Positions 22,301-33,217 of a stretch of DNA of 64,000 bases are shown in pieces. The notes under the pieces were generated by a model. That model saw only the letters and a program-made list of their open reading frames with translations. It was not told the origin of the DNA and ran no database searches. Origin of the DNA: Streptomyces sp. NRRL B-1347 (GTDB taxonomy: Bacteria > Actinomycetota > Actinomycetes > Streptomycetales > Streptomycetaceae); assembly GCF_000720325.1 (NCBI RefSeq), contig NZ_JOJM01000031.1:62001-126000 (forward strand). Direction: 5' to 3'. Both the position numbers and the translations under genes were made by a program. Within the stretch, counting starts at the first letter, position 1. Each line of letters begins with the position of its first letter.

Positions 22301-25300
22301 AACCCTGGGCCTGCCACGCGCGCGGCGACCTCGCCCCCGACGCCGCCCCCGCGCCGCCGGGCCCCGGCGCCTGGCCGCCCGCCGACGCCGAACCCGTCGC
22401 CCTTGAGGGCTTCTACGACGGCCTTGCCGACGCGGGCTTCGCGTACGGCCCCGCCTTCCGCGGCCTCACGCGCGCCTGGCGCAAGGGCGACGAGCTGTAC
22501 GCGGAGATCGCGCTCCCCACCGCCCGGTCCGCCGCGGGCGGCTACGGCCTCCACCCGGCCCAGCTCGACGCCGCGCTCCACGCGGCCCTCCTCAACGACG
22601 ACGCGGCGGGGCACAAGGGCCGCGTCCGGGTGCCGTTCTCCTGGCAGGAGGTGACCTTCCACGGCACGGGCGCCCCGACCCTGCGGGCGCGCCTGGCCCC
22701 GGCGGGCCCGGACGCGGTGAGCCTGGCCCTGTGGGACGAGCGGGGCACCCCGGTGGCGTCGGTCGGCGCGCTGGTCACCCGGACCGTCTCCGCCGAGCAG
22801 CTGCGCGCGACCCGCACTCACGACACGCTCTTCCACGTCGGCTGGCTCCAGGCGCCCGCGGCCACGGCCGAACCGGCCCCGCACTGCGTCGTCCTGGGCG
22901 ACGACCGGCTCGCCGCCGAGCTGGGCGTGCCCGCCCACGCCGACGCCGACGCGCTCCTGGCCGCGCTCGACTCCGGCACGGAGGTCCCGGACCTGGTGCT
23001 CCTGCCGAGCCACGGCGAGAGCGCCGCCCCCGAGGACTGCGGGGACGCCGACCCGGCGGGCGCCGCCCGTGCCCTCGCCGCGTCCGTGCTCGCCGTGCTC
23101 CACACCTGGCTGACCGACCCCCGGCTCACGGCCGTCCGCCTCGCCGTCGTGACCCGCGGCGCCGTGGCGACCGCGGCCGACGAGCGGATCACCGACCTGG
23201 CAGCCGCCGCGCTCTGGGGCCTGGTGTGCTCCGCGCAGTCGGAGCACCCGGGGCGGTTCGTCCTGGCCGATGTGGACACGTCCGACGGAGCCTCCGCGTC
23301 GGTCGCGGCGCTGCGCACCGCGCTCGCCGGGGACGAACCCCACTTCGCGCTCCGGGCGGGCCGCACGCTGGTGCCGCGCCTCGCGCGCGGCGTACCGGCG
23401 GGCACCCTCGTGCCCCCGGCGGGCGTACGGGAGTGGCGCGTCGACCTCACCGACGGGGGCGCGGCCGACGACCTGGCCCTCGCCCCGAGCCCGGCGGCCG
23501 CCGCGCCGCTCGCGCCCGGCCAGGTCCGGGTCGCGGTGCGCGCGGCGGGCCTGAACTTCCGCGACGTCGTCATGGCCCTGGGCATGGTCGCCGACCAGCG
23601 GGCCCTCGGCGGCGAGATCGCGGGCGTCGTCAGCGAAGTGGGCCCCGGCGTCACCGGCTTCGCCCCCGGCGACCCGGTGTTCGGCCTCGCCGCCGGATGC
23701 CTCGGCCCCGTGGCGGTCGTCGACCACCGCCTGATCGCCCGGACGCCCCGCGGCTGGTCCTTCACCGAGGCCGCGTCCGTCCCCGTCGCGTTCCTCACCG
23801 CGTACGAGGGCCTGGTGGACCTGGCCGGTGTGCGGCCGGGCGAGAAGGTGCTCGTGCACGCGGCGGCGGGCGGCGTCGGCATGGCCGCCGTGCAGCTCGC
23901 CCGGCACCTCGGCGCCGAGGTGTACGCGACGGCCAGCCCCGCCAAGTGGGACGCCGTGCGGGCCCTCGGCGTCGACGACGCGCACCTCGCCTCCTCCCGC
24001 ACCGACGAGTTCGAGGCGCGCTTCGCCGCGACGAGCGGCGGCGGCGTGGACGTCGTCCTGAACTCCCTGGCCCGCGACCTGCTGGACGCGTCGCTGCGCC
24101 TGGTGCGGCCCGGCGGCCGGTTCGTCGAGATGGGCAAGACCGACGTCCGCGACCCCGCCGAGGTCGCGGGCCGTCACGAGGGCGTCGCCTACCGCGCGTT
24201 CGACCTGATGGACGCGGGGGTGGAGCGCGTCGGCGCGATGCTCGCCGAGATCGTGGCGCTGTTCGAGGCCGGCGGCCTGCGGCACCTGCCGGTGACCACC
24301 TGGGACGTGCGGAAGGCGCCCGCGGCCTTCCGCTTCCTCGCCCAGGCCCGGCACGTGGGCAAGATCGTCCTCACCCTGCCGGCCGCGTGGGACCCCGAGG
24401 GCACCGTCCTGGTCACCGGCGCGTCCGGCGCGCTCGGCGGCGAGGTGGCCCGCCACCTGGTCCGCGCCCACGGCGTACGGCACCTCCTGCTCGCCAGCCG
24501 CAGGGGCGCGGACGCGGACGGCATGGCGGACCTCGTGGCCGAGCTGACCGGCCTCGCGGCGGCGGGCGCGACGACCGTGCGGGCCGTCGCGTGCGACGTG
24601 GCCGGCCGGGACGCGGTCGCGGAGCTGCTCGCGGCGGTGCCGCACGAGCATCCGCTGACCGCCGTGGTGCACGCCGCGGGGGTGGTGGACGACGGCGTCC
24701 TGGAGTCGCTGACGCCCGAGCGGCTGGGCACGGTGTTCGCGCCCAAGGCCGACGGCGCCTGGCACCTGCACGAGCTCACCCGGGACGACGACCTGGCCGC
24801 GTTCGTCGTCTTCTCCTCCGCGACGGCCACCATCGGCGCCCGCGGCCAGGCCAACTACGCCGCGGCCAACGCCTTCCTCGACGCCCTCGCCCGGCACCGC
24901 CACGACACCGGACTGCCCGGCACGTCCCTGGCCTGGGGCCCGTGGAGCGGCGGCATGGCCGCGTCCCTCGGGCAGGCGGACCGGGACCGCATGGGCCGCT
25001 CCGGCGTCGGCGTGCTGTCCACCGAGGACGGCCTCGCCCTGCTCGACCTGGCGCTCGCCGCCGGCACGGCGGGCCTCGTCCCGGTGCGGCTCGACACGGC
25101 GGCCCTGGGCGCGGTCGCCGCGGACGGAGACCTGCCCGCGCCGCTGCGCGGCCTGGTCAGGGCCACCGCCGCGGTGCCGGGGGCGGGCGCGGGGGACGCG
25201 CTGCGGGAGCTCCTCGGACCGCTCGCGCCCGAGGAGCGCGGCGCGGCCGTGCTCGACCTGGTGCGCGGCCAGATCGCCCTGGTCCTGGGGCATCTGACGC

Positions 25301-25728
25301 CCGAGAGCGTGGATCCGCAGCGCCCCTTCCAGGACCTCGGGTTCGACTCGCTGACCGCCGTGGAGCTGCGCAACCGCCTGGGCGCCGCGACCGGACTCGC
25401 CCTGCCCACCACGCTCGTCTTCGACCATCCGACCCCGGCCGCCCTGAGCGAGCACATCGGGACCGAGCTCCTCCCGGGCCTCGGCTCGCGGGTCGACTCC
25501 CTCCTGTCCCGGCTCGACGACTGGGCGGCGTCGCTCGACGGCGACGGGCTCGACGAGGACGAGCGGGAGCGGGTGGCGGCCCGGCTGCGGGCGCTCGCCC
25601 AGCGGTGGGGGGAGGGAGCGCGCGGCAGGGCCGAGGAGACCGGGCGCCCGGCCGTCGCGGCCGACCTGGACCTGGCGAGCGACGACGAAGTCATCGACTT
25701 CATCAGCAACGAGCTCGGCATCTCCTGA
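19321..25728 (+). CDS. norB: Monomodular type I PKS: KS-AT(malonyl)-DH-ER-KR-ACP (NorB-like); KS carries an internal deletion
   Basis: 2135 aa as read. KS Cys206 is present (DTACSAS), but the frame jumps from VLAVVR to QSLIATYGQ at residue 297. About 57 residues found in sister KS domains are lost, including HGTGT with a catalytic His. The AT (Ser610, GHSVGE) has HAFH at about 710 and so should select malonyl-CoA, unlike its neighbours. The DH has a canonical [10 protein letters not shown]. The ER has LNFRDVV and [15 protein letters not shown]. The KR has VDD and Tyr1846; the ACP serine is Ser2010. Full reduction with an unmethylated unit would give the CH2 carbons later bridged by the tetrahydrofuran in aureothin-type compounds. 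The KS deletion is more likely an assembly fault than biology. Confidence 0.92.
20110..20208 (+). repeat. 99-nt block identical to 26597-26695, ending at a KS deletion point
   Basis: This stretch of the KS in the monomodular PKS is identical, base for base, to 26597-26695 in the following PKS, and identity stays high for about 70 nt upstream. Both copies end at the same GTGCTCGCCGTGGTGCGG, after which each gene loses the segment that should encode NQDGASNGL to HGTGT. Here the loss is about 171 nt and keeps the frame. Confidence 0.9.
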
Positions 25729-25810
25729 CGGCGGGCGCGGCCTGGCTGACACCGCGTCGCGTCCCGTGCGCGAGCGGACATCGGTGACGTCTCGACGAGG
25801 TGGATTTCAG

Positions 25811-28800
25811 ATGGTGACGGAAGACAAGATTCGCTATTTCCTCAAGCGGGTGACCGCCGACCTGCACGAGACGCGGGAGCGCCTGCGCGACGTCGAGGAG
25901 GCGGCGGGGGAGCCGGTCGCGGTGGTCGCGATGGGCTGCCGCTACCCGGGCGGCGTCCGCTCCCCCGAGGACCTGTGGGACCTGGTCGCCTCAGGGCGCG
26001 ACGCGGTCGCGCCGTTCCCCGACGACCGCGGCTGGGACGTCGAGGGGCTCTACGACCCGGACCCGGACCGCTTCGGTACGAGCGTCGCGCGCGAGGGCGG
26101 CTTCCTCGACGACGTGGCGTCCTTCGACGCGGGCCTGTTCGGCGTGACCCCGCGCGAGGCGCTGACCCTCGACCCCCAGCAGCGCCTCCTCCTGGAGGTG
26201 GCCTGGGAGACCTTCGAGCGCGCGGGCATCCCCCCGGCCGCGCTGCGGGGCAGCAGGACCGGCGTCTTCGTCGGCACCAGCAGCCAGGAGTACGCGATGC
26301 TGCTCCAGGGCGCCCGGGAGAACTTCGAGGGCTACTCGACGGGGTTCCTCGCCAGCGTCCTCTCGGGCCGCCTCGCCTACACGTTCGGCCTCGAAGGCCC
26401 GGCGATCACCGTGGACACCGGGTGTTCGGCCTCGCTGGTGGCCCTGCACCTGGCGGTGCAGTCGCTGCGCCAGCGCGAGTGCGCCACGGCCCTGGTGGGC
26501 GGCGCGTCGGTGATGCCGACGCCGAGCATGTTCGTGGAGTTCAGCAGGCAGCGGGGGCTCGCTCCGGACGGCCGGTGCAAGGCGTTCGCGGCGGCTGCGG
26601 ACGGGACCGGCTGGGGCGAGGGCGTCGGGCTCGTCCTCCTTGAGCGGCTCTCCGACGCGCGGCGCAACGGGCATCCGGTGCTCGCCGTGGTGCGGCATCA
26701 AGACGGTGATGGCGCTGCGCCGGGGCGTCCTGCCGCCCACTCTGCACGTCGACGAGCCGACCCCGCACGTCGACTGGTCCCCGGGCACGGTACGCGTCCT
26801 CACCGAGGGCCGCACCTGGCCCGAGACCGGGCGCCCGCGCCGCGCGGGCGTCTCCTCCTTCGGCATCAGCGGCACCAACGCCCACGTGATCCTGGAGCAG
26901 ACGGACCACGACGGCTTCCCGGCCCCGGAACCCGCGGATCCGGCGACCCTCGACGGCACGACCGAAGCTGAGAAGGACTCCGCAGCCGCCCCCGTGCCCT
27001 GGCTGGTCAGCGCGCGCAGCGACGGCGGCCTACGGGAGCAGGCGGCCCGGCTGCGCGACCACGTGCGGGACCGCCCCGAGCTGTCCCCGGCCGACGTCGG
27101 CCACGCCCTCCTGGCCTCGCGCACCGCCTTCGACCACCGCGCGATCGTGCTGGCCGACGACCACGACGGCTACCTCGCGGGGCTCGACGCCGTGGCCGAG
27201 GGCAGGACCGCGGCGGATGTGGTGGAGGGCGTCGCCCGGGAGCCGGGGAAGCCGGTGTTCGTGTTCCCCGGCCAGGGCGCCCAGTGGGCGGGCATGGCCG
27301 CGGACCTGTACCGCGACTCCGCGGTCTTCCGCGACCGGCTGCGCGCGTGCGCCGCCGCCGTCGCACCCCACGTCGACTTCTCGCTCGTCGACGTCGTGTG
27401 CGGGGCCGAGGGCGCGGCCTCGCTCGACCGCGTCGACGTGGTGCAGCCCGCGCTGTGGGCCATGATGGTCTCCCTCGCCGAGCTGTGGCGCTCGTACGGC
27501 GTCGAACCGGGCGCCGTGGTCGGCCACTCGCAGGGCGAGATCGCCGCCGCGTGCGTGGCGGGCGCGCTGTCCCTCCAGGACGGGGCCCGGATCGTCGCGC
27601 TGCGCTCCCGCCTCGTCGCCGAACGACTGGCGGGCAGCGGGGGCATGGCGTTCCTCGCGCTGCCGCTCGACCAAGCGGGCGAGCGGCTCGCCGAGTGGGG
27701 TGCGCGCCTGTCCGTGGCCGCGGCCAACAGCCCCTCCTCCGTCGTGGTGTCCGGCGACGCCGAGGCCCTCGACGAACTCCTCGCGGCCGCCGAGCGGGAA
27801 GGCGTCCGGGCGATACGCGTCGCCGTGGACTACGCCTCGCACTCGGCCCAGGTCGAGCCCCTTGAGGCCGAACTCCTCGCCGTGCTCGCCGACATCGCAC
27901 CCCGCCCGGCCGAGATCCCGTTCCACTCGACGGTCACCGGCGGCCTCCTCGACACCGAGGGGCTCGACGCCGCCTACTGGTACCGCAACCTGCGCCGGAC
28001 GGTCCGCTTCGACCCCACCGTGCGTGCCCTGCTCACCGCGGGGCACCGCACGTACGTCGAGGTGAGCCCGCACCCGGTGCTCGCGGTGTCCGTGCACGAG
28101 ATCCTCGACGGCGCCGCCGCCGAAGGCACCGTCCTCACCTCGCTGCGGCGCGGCGAGGGCGACGCCCGGCGCGTGGCCACCTCCCTCGCGGAGGCGCACG
28201 TCCAGGGCGTACGCGTGGACTGGTCGGGCCGCATCGGGCCGCGGGCCCGTCTGGTGGACCTGCCGACCCACGCCTTCCAGCGCCGCCGCTACTGGCCGGA
28301 CGGAGCCCTGGCCGCCGTGCAGGCCCGGGAGGGCGACGACAGCGCGGCCGCCCGGTTCCGCCAGCGCCTCGCGGAACTGCCCGAGAGCGCGGGGGAGCGC
28401 CTGGTCCTGGAGACGGTGTGCGAGCACGCCGCCGCCGTGCTCCACCGCGATCCCGCCGACCTCGACGCCACCCAGGCCTTCACCGACCTCGGCTTCGTCT
28501 CGATGACGGCGATGGAGCTGCGCAACCGGCTCGCCACCACGACCGGCGTCCGCGTCTCCCCCGCTGCCGTCTTCGACCACCCCACGGCCGAGCGCCTCGC
28601 CGCCCACCTCCGCACCCTCCTGACGGGCAGTCAAGAAGTGGCCGCCGCACCGGTGGTGACGGCGTCCGTCGCCGACGAGCCGGTCGCGATCGTCGCGATG
28701 GGCTGCCGGTTCCCCGGCGACGTGGCGTCGCCGGAGCAGCTGTGGGACCTGGTGGCGTCGGGCCGCGACGCGACCTCGTCGTTCCCCGCCAACCGCGGCT

Positions 28801-31800
28801 GGGACGTCACGGACCTGTACGACCCGACGCCGGGCACCCCGGGGCGCACCTACGTCCGCCGCGGCGGATTCCTGCACGACGCCGACCGGTTCGACCCGCT
28901 CCTGTTCGGCATCAGCCCCCGCGAGGCCCTGGCCATGGACCCGCAGCAGCGCCTCCTCCTGGAGGTGGCGTGGGAGACGTTCGAGCGGGCGAAGCTGGCG
29001 CCCGACGCGGTGCGCGGCAGCAGCACCGGCGTGTTCGTCGGCCTCAGCGGCCAGGACTACCTGCCGCTGCTCACCGCGGACCCCGACGAGAGCGCCGGGC
29101 ATCTGATGACCGGCACGTCGACGAGCGTCGCCTCGGGGCGGCTCGCCTACGCCTTCGGCCTCGAAGGCCCCGCCGTGACCGTGGACACCGCCTGCTCGTC
29201 GTCCCTGGTCGCCCTCCACCTCGCGGTGCAGGCCCTGCGGCAGGGCGACTGCACGGCCGCCCTGGTGGCGGGCGTCACGGTCCTGTCGACGCCGGGCGCC
29301 TTCGTGGAGTTCAGCGCGCAGGGCGCCCTGGCCCCCGACGGCCGGTGCAAGGCGTTCGCCGCGGCGGCCGACGGCACCGGCTGGGGCGAGGGCGTCGGCG
29401 TGCTCCTGGTGGAGCCGCTGTCGAAGGCCCGGCGCGAGGGCCACGAGGTCCTCGCCGTGATCCGCGGCTCCGCGATCAACCAGGACGGGGCCAGCAACGG
29501 CCTGTCCGCGCCCAACGGCCTCGCCCAGCAGCGGGTGATCCGGCAGGCCCTGGCCCACGCCGGACTCGACCCCCGGGACGTCGACGCCGTCGAGGCGCAC
29601 GGGACCGGCACCACCCTCGGCGACCCCATCGAGGCGGAGGCGCTCCTGGCCACGTACGGCCAGGGGAGGCCCGCCCGGTCGCCCCTGTGGCTGGGGTCCC
29701 TGAAGTCCAACATCGGCCACACGGCGGGCGCGGCCGGCGTGGGCGGCGTCATCAAGACGGTGCTCGCGCTGCGGCAGGGCGTCCTGCCGCCCACCCTGCA
29801 CGTGGACGACCCCACCCGGCACGTGGACTGGTCGTCGGGCGCCGTGGAGCTGCTGACCGAGGCCAGGCCGTGGCCGGACACCGGCCGGGCGCGGCGTGCG
29901 GGCGTCTCGTCGTTCGGGATCAGCGGCACGAACGCGCACGTGATCCTGGAGCAGGCGCCCGCCGAGCCCCTCGATCCCGCAGCCGAGCCGCAGCCGAGCG
30001 AGCCCCCCGAGCGGTCGCCGCTGCCCGCCGTGCCCTGGCCGCTCTCCGGCAAGACCGAGCAGGCCGTACGCCAACAGGCCGCGCGCCTGCGGCAGTTCGC
30101 CGCGGAGCGCCCCGACCTCGCCCCGGCCGACGTCGCGCGGTCGCTGGCGGGCACCCGGGCCGCCCTCGAGCACCGGGCCGTCGTCATCGGCGAGGACCGG
30201 GAGACGCTCCTCGCGGGCCTCGCACTGATCGCGGAGGGCGGAGAGGACGGAGAAGGCGGAGAGGGCGGAGAGAGCAGGCAGGGCGGGCAGGACGGACAGG
30301 GCGGGCAGGGGAGCAGCGCCCCGCACGTCCTGCGGGGCGCGGCCCGCGCACGCGGCAGGGTGGCGCTCCGCCTCACCGGCGGGGACCCCGCCGCCCGCAC
30401 CGACCCGGCGTACGCGCGGCTCCAGGTCCACGCGGCCGCCCTGGAGGAGGTCGCCGCCGCGTGCGCCGCGCATCCGGACGAGCCCGTCGTGACCGGCGCC
30501 CTGGCCCGGTTCGCCGCGGACGTCGCGCTGTTCCGGCTCCTGGAGCACTGGGGCGTCACCCCCGACCACCTCGTCGGCCACGGCGTCGGTGAGGTGACGG
30601 CGGCGCACTGCGCGGGCGCCCTGTCCCTGGCGGACGCGGTGGCGCTCGCCTCCGCCCTCGACGGCGAGGCCGACGGCGTCCACCGCGCCGCCAAGGAGCT
30701 GACGTTCCGCCCGCCGGTGATCCCCCTCGTCTCCGGCCGGACCGGCGGCCCGGTGTCGTACGAGGAACTCTCCGCCCCGGAGCACTGGTCCCGCCTCGCC
30801 CGCGAGACCGGCACGCCCGACGAGGCGCCGCGGTGGCCCGACGGCCAAGGGGCGCACGAGCACCTGGATCCGGACCGCGACGGCGCCACGGTCCGCGCCC
30901 TCCTGACCGCCCTGGCCCGCCTGCACGTCGGCGGCGCGGCCGTGGACTGGGACACGCCGCTCGCCGACGCCGGCGCCCGCCTGGTGGAGCTGCCCACGTA
31001 CGCGTTCCAGCGCGAACGCTACTGGCCCGAGGCGACCGGCTCGCCGCTCGGCGGCTCACGGGCCGGGAGCGGAGGCGGCTCCGCGCGCGCCGAGCGGGGG
31101 CGGGAGTTCCGCGCCCGTCTGGCCGCCGCGGCCGGACCGGACGAGCGGCGTGAGCTCGTCACCGCCCTCGTCCGCGCCGAGGTCGCGGCCGTGCTCAAGC
31201 TGGCCGACGCGGCCGCGGTCGCCGATGACAGGAACCTGCCGGAGCTGGGGTTCGACTCGCTGACCGCGGTGGACCTGCGCAACCGGCTCGGCGCGGCCAC
31301 CGGACTCCGCCTGCCGCCGGCCCTCGTCTTCCAGCACCCGACCGTCACCGACGTGGCCCGGTTCCTCGCGGACCGGTGGGAGACCTCGGGCCCCGAGGGC
31401 ACGGCCGACGCGGCGCCCGAGCCGGGGGAGCGGTTCACCCTGGGGCCGCTGCTCGCCCGCGCGGGCGAGCTCGGGCGCACCGAGGAGTTCCACGAACTGG
31501 TCCGCGGCGTCGCCCGGTTCCGCCCCACCTTCGACGCGCCCGACGAGCGGCTGCGCCCGCCGCGCGTCCGTCTCGCGCGCGGCTCCGCGGGCGCGGGCCC
31601 CGACCTGGTCTGCTTCCCGACGTTCGCCGTCGGCGCGGGCGCGCCCCAGTACGCGCGCCTGGCCGCCGCGGCCGACGGCGAGCACGACGTGTGGGCCCAG
31701 CCCGTCCCGGGGTTCAGCTGGCAGGAGCCGCTGCCCGCGTCCGTGGACGCGCTCGCGCGCCTCCTGGCCGACGGGGTCGAGACCCGCGCCGACGCCGGAC

Positions 31801-32321
31801 CCGCCGTGCTGCTCGGCTACTCGGCGGGCGGCTGGATCGCCCACGCCACCGCGGCCGTACTCGAAGAGCGCGGGGCGGGCCCCGCCGCCGTGGTCCTCCT
31901 GGACAGCCACTGGCCCGGCAGCGCGACGATCCCGCGGCTGCACGCCCGGATCGAACGGGCCCGCGCCGCCGGTTCGCCGGACGTGCTGTGGACGGAGGAG
32001 GCCGGGGACGACGCGTACCTCACCGCCCTCGCGCACTACTCACAGCTGTTCGAGACGTGGCGCCCGCACGCCATCGGCGCGCCCACCCTGCTCGTCCGCG
32101 CCGCGGAACCGGCCTTCGACGAACCGGCCACGGGCGAACCGGCCATAGGCGAACCGGCCACAGGTGAACCGGACTCCGGCGGGGCACCCGACGACTGGCG
32201 GCCGCGCTGGCACCTGCCGCACACCGCCGTCGACACGGCGGGCACCCACTTCTCGATCGTCCGCGAGCACAGCGAGCCCGCCCTGCGCGCGGTGCGGGAC
32301 TGGCTCGGCGGTCTGCACTGA
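25811..32321 (+). CDS. norC: Bimodular type I PKS: KS(deleted)-AT(methylmalonyl)-ACP-KS-AT(inactive)-ACP-TE (NorC-like), frame broken near 26695
   Basis: The start is ATG 25811 ([14 protein letters not shown] docking helix) after CGAGGTGG. The first KS has its Cys (DTGCSAS, codon TGT), but the frame breaks at about 26695 and about 95 residues with HGTGT and KSNIGH are missing; translation resumes in another frame at GIKTVMALR. The first AT has GHSQG and YASH. The first ACP reads GFVSM instead of GFDSL. The second KS is intact (Cys at 29193, HGTGT, KSNIGH). The second AT is degenerate (GHGVGE, no GQGxQ, no HAFH). The second ACP has GFDSL. The thioesterase has GYSAGG, LLDSHW and THFSIV. No module has a reductive domain, which suits a triketide that closes to a pyrone. 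The broken KS is probably an assembly error. Confidence 0.85.
26597..26695 (+). repeat. Second copy of the 99-nt KS block, ending at a frame-breaking deletion
   Basis: Identical to 20110-20208. After GTGGTGCGG the sequence continues with the codons for GIKTVMALR in a new frame, so roughly 286 nt expected from paralogous KS domains are absent and the reading frame is lost. Paralogous modules in the same cluster keep this segment. Confidence 0.9.
30238..30318 (+). repeat. Purine-rich low-complexity tract coding a Gly/Glu/Gln linker
   Basis: The coding strand is almost only G and A with scattered C, built from short GGCGGAGAG and GGCGGGCAG-like units. It encodes a run of Gly, Glu and Gln residues between the last KS and the degenerate AT. 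Nothing like it is seen in the other modules. G-tracts here could form quadruplex DNA. Confidence 0.8.
32106..32180 (+). repeat. Five in-frame 15-nt tandem repeats inside the thioesterase
   Basis: Units at 32106, 32121, 32136, 32151 and 32166 each begin GAACCGG and encode [20 protein letters not shown] and EPDSG. They insert a proline-rich pentapeptide repeat in the loop between the thioesterase Asp (LLDSHW) and His (THFS). The middle units differ by only a few bases, so copy number could vary by slippage. Confidence 0.9.
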
Positions 32322-32352
32322 GGCCACGGCACCCGACCACCCTAGGAGCATG

Positions 32353-33051
32353 ATGACGTCCAACGGCACCAGCGGCAGCAAGCCCGTCGGCCACCTCGAC
32401 CAGGCCGTCATCGACGGGCAGTCGGGGTACTCGAAGCCGTTCCTCAACCTCTACGACCTCACCGTCTACCGCGGCACCGCCCCCCTCCTGTGGGGGTGCC
32501 CGCCCGCCGTCTCCCGGACGCTGTACGACAACGAGGTCGGCGCGCGCCACATGGACATCGGCGTGGGCAGCGGCTATCTGCTGCACCACGCCCGGTTCCC
32601 CGTGTCCGACCCCCGGATCACCCTGGTCGACCTCAACCCCAACTCCCTGGCGCACACGGCCCACCGGCTGCGGCGCTACGAGGTCGCCACGGTCCGCGCC
32701 AACATCCTGGAGCCCCTGCCCGTGCCGAAGGAGTCGCACGACTCGGTCGGCATGAGCTACCTGCTGCACTGCGTCCCCGGGAGCCTGCGCGAGAAGGGCG
32801 TCGCGCTCGCGCACGCCGCGGCCGTCGTCCGCCCCGGCGGCGTCGTCTTCGGCACCACGGTCCTCACGGGCGGCGTCCCGGTGTCCCGCTCCGCCCGCCG
32901 GGCCCTGCGGATGCTGAACAAGCGGGGCGCCTTCCACAACGACGACGACCACCTGGAGGACCTGCGCGCGCAGCTCGACCAGCACTTCGACCGCCACGAC
33001 CTGACCGTGCGGGGGTGCGTCGGCATCTTCCGCGGCTGGACGCCCTCCTGA
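32353..33051 (+). CDS. norI: SAM-dependent methyltransferase (probable pyrone O-methyltransferase, AurI/NorI-like)
   Basis: 232 aa class I methyltransferase. Motif I is HMDIGVGSGY, followed by the acidic TLVDLN that binds the ribose; motif II-like residues are near SVGMSYLLHC and motif III near VRPGGVVFGTT. It starts 31 nt after the thioesterase stop; two ATGs in tandem (32350 and 32353) follow TAGGAG, and the second has the better spacing. It is the last gene of the PKS operon, followed by a strong hairpin. In aureothin and neoaureothin a small methyltransferase caps the pyrone oxygen, and that is the likely job here by position. An unrelated O- or C-methylation cannot be excluded. Confidence 0.8.
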   Translation: MTSNGTSGSKPVGHLDQAVIDGQSGYSKPFLNLYDLTVYRGTAPLLWGCPPAVSRTLYDNEVGARHMDIGVGSGYLLHHARFPVSDPRITLVDLNPNSLAHTAHRLRRYEVATVRANILEPLPVPKESHDSVGMSYLLHCVPGSLREKGVALAHAAAVVRPGGVVFGTTVLTGGVPVSRSARRALRMLNKRGAFHNDDDHLEDLRAQLDQHFDRHDLTVRGCVGIFRGWTPS

Positions 33052-33073
33052 GGCCGCCGGGCCGGGCCGGCTT

Positions 33074-33101
33074 CCCGGGGCCGCGCGCGGGCGGCCCCGG
33101 G
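33074..33101 (+). terminator. Hairpin after the PKS operon
   Basis: Perfect 11-bp stem (CCCGGGGCCGC pairing with GCGGCCCCGGG) and a 6-nt loop, 22 nt after the methyltransferase stop. No U-run follows, as is usual for Streptomyces. It marks the end of the PKS transcription unit. Confidence 0.75.
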
Positions 33102-33172
33102 GGAGCGGCCGGGCCGGGACGACCTTCGTGCTTCCCCCCGGACCCGGGCGCCACGTACACTCCGAAACTAGC

Positions 33173-33189
33173 AGCGCTAATTAACCGCT
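33173..33189. promoter_or_regulatory. AT-rich imperfect palindrome before the thiolase gene
   Basis: AGCGCTAATTAACCGCT is a 17-bp imperfect palindrome centred in the only AT-rich patch of this intergenic region, 28 nt before the thiolase start. It looks like a TetR-type operator overlapping a promoter. No regulator gene is adjacent, so the partner is unknown. Confidence 0.35.
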
Positions 33190-33217
33190 TGTCGGCCGTT
33201 CACGCTCCGGAGTCGCC

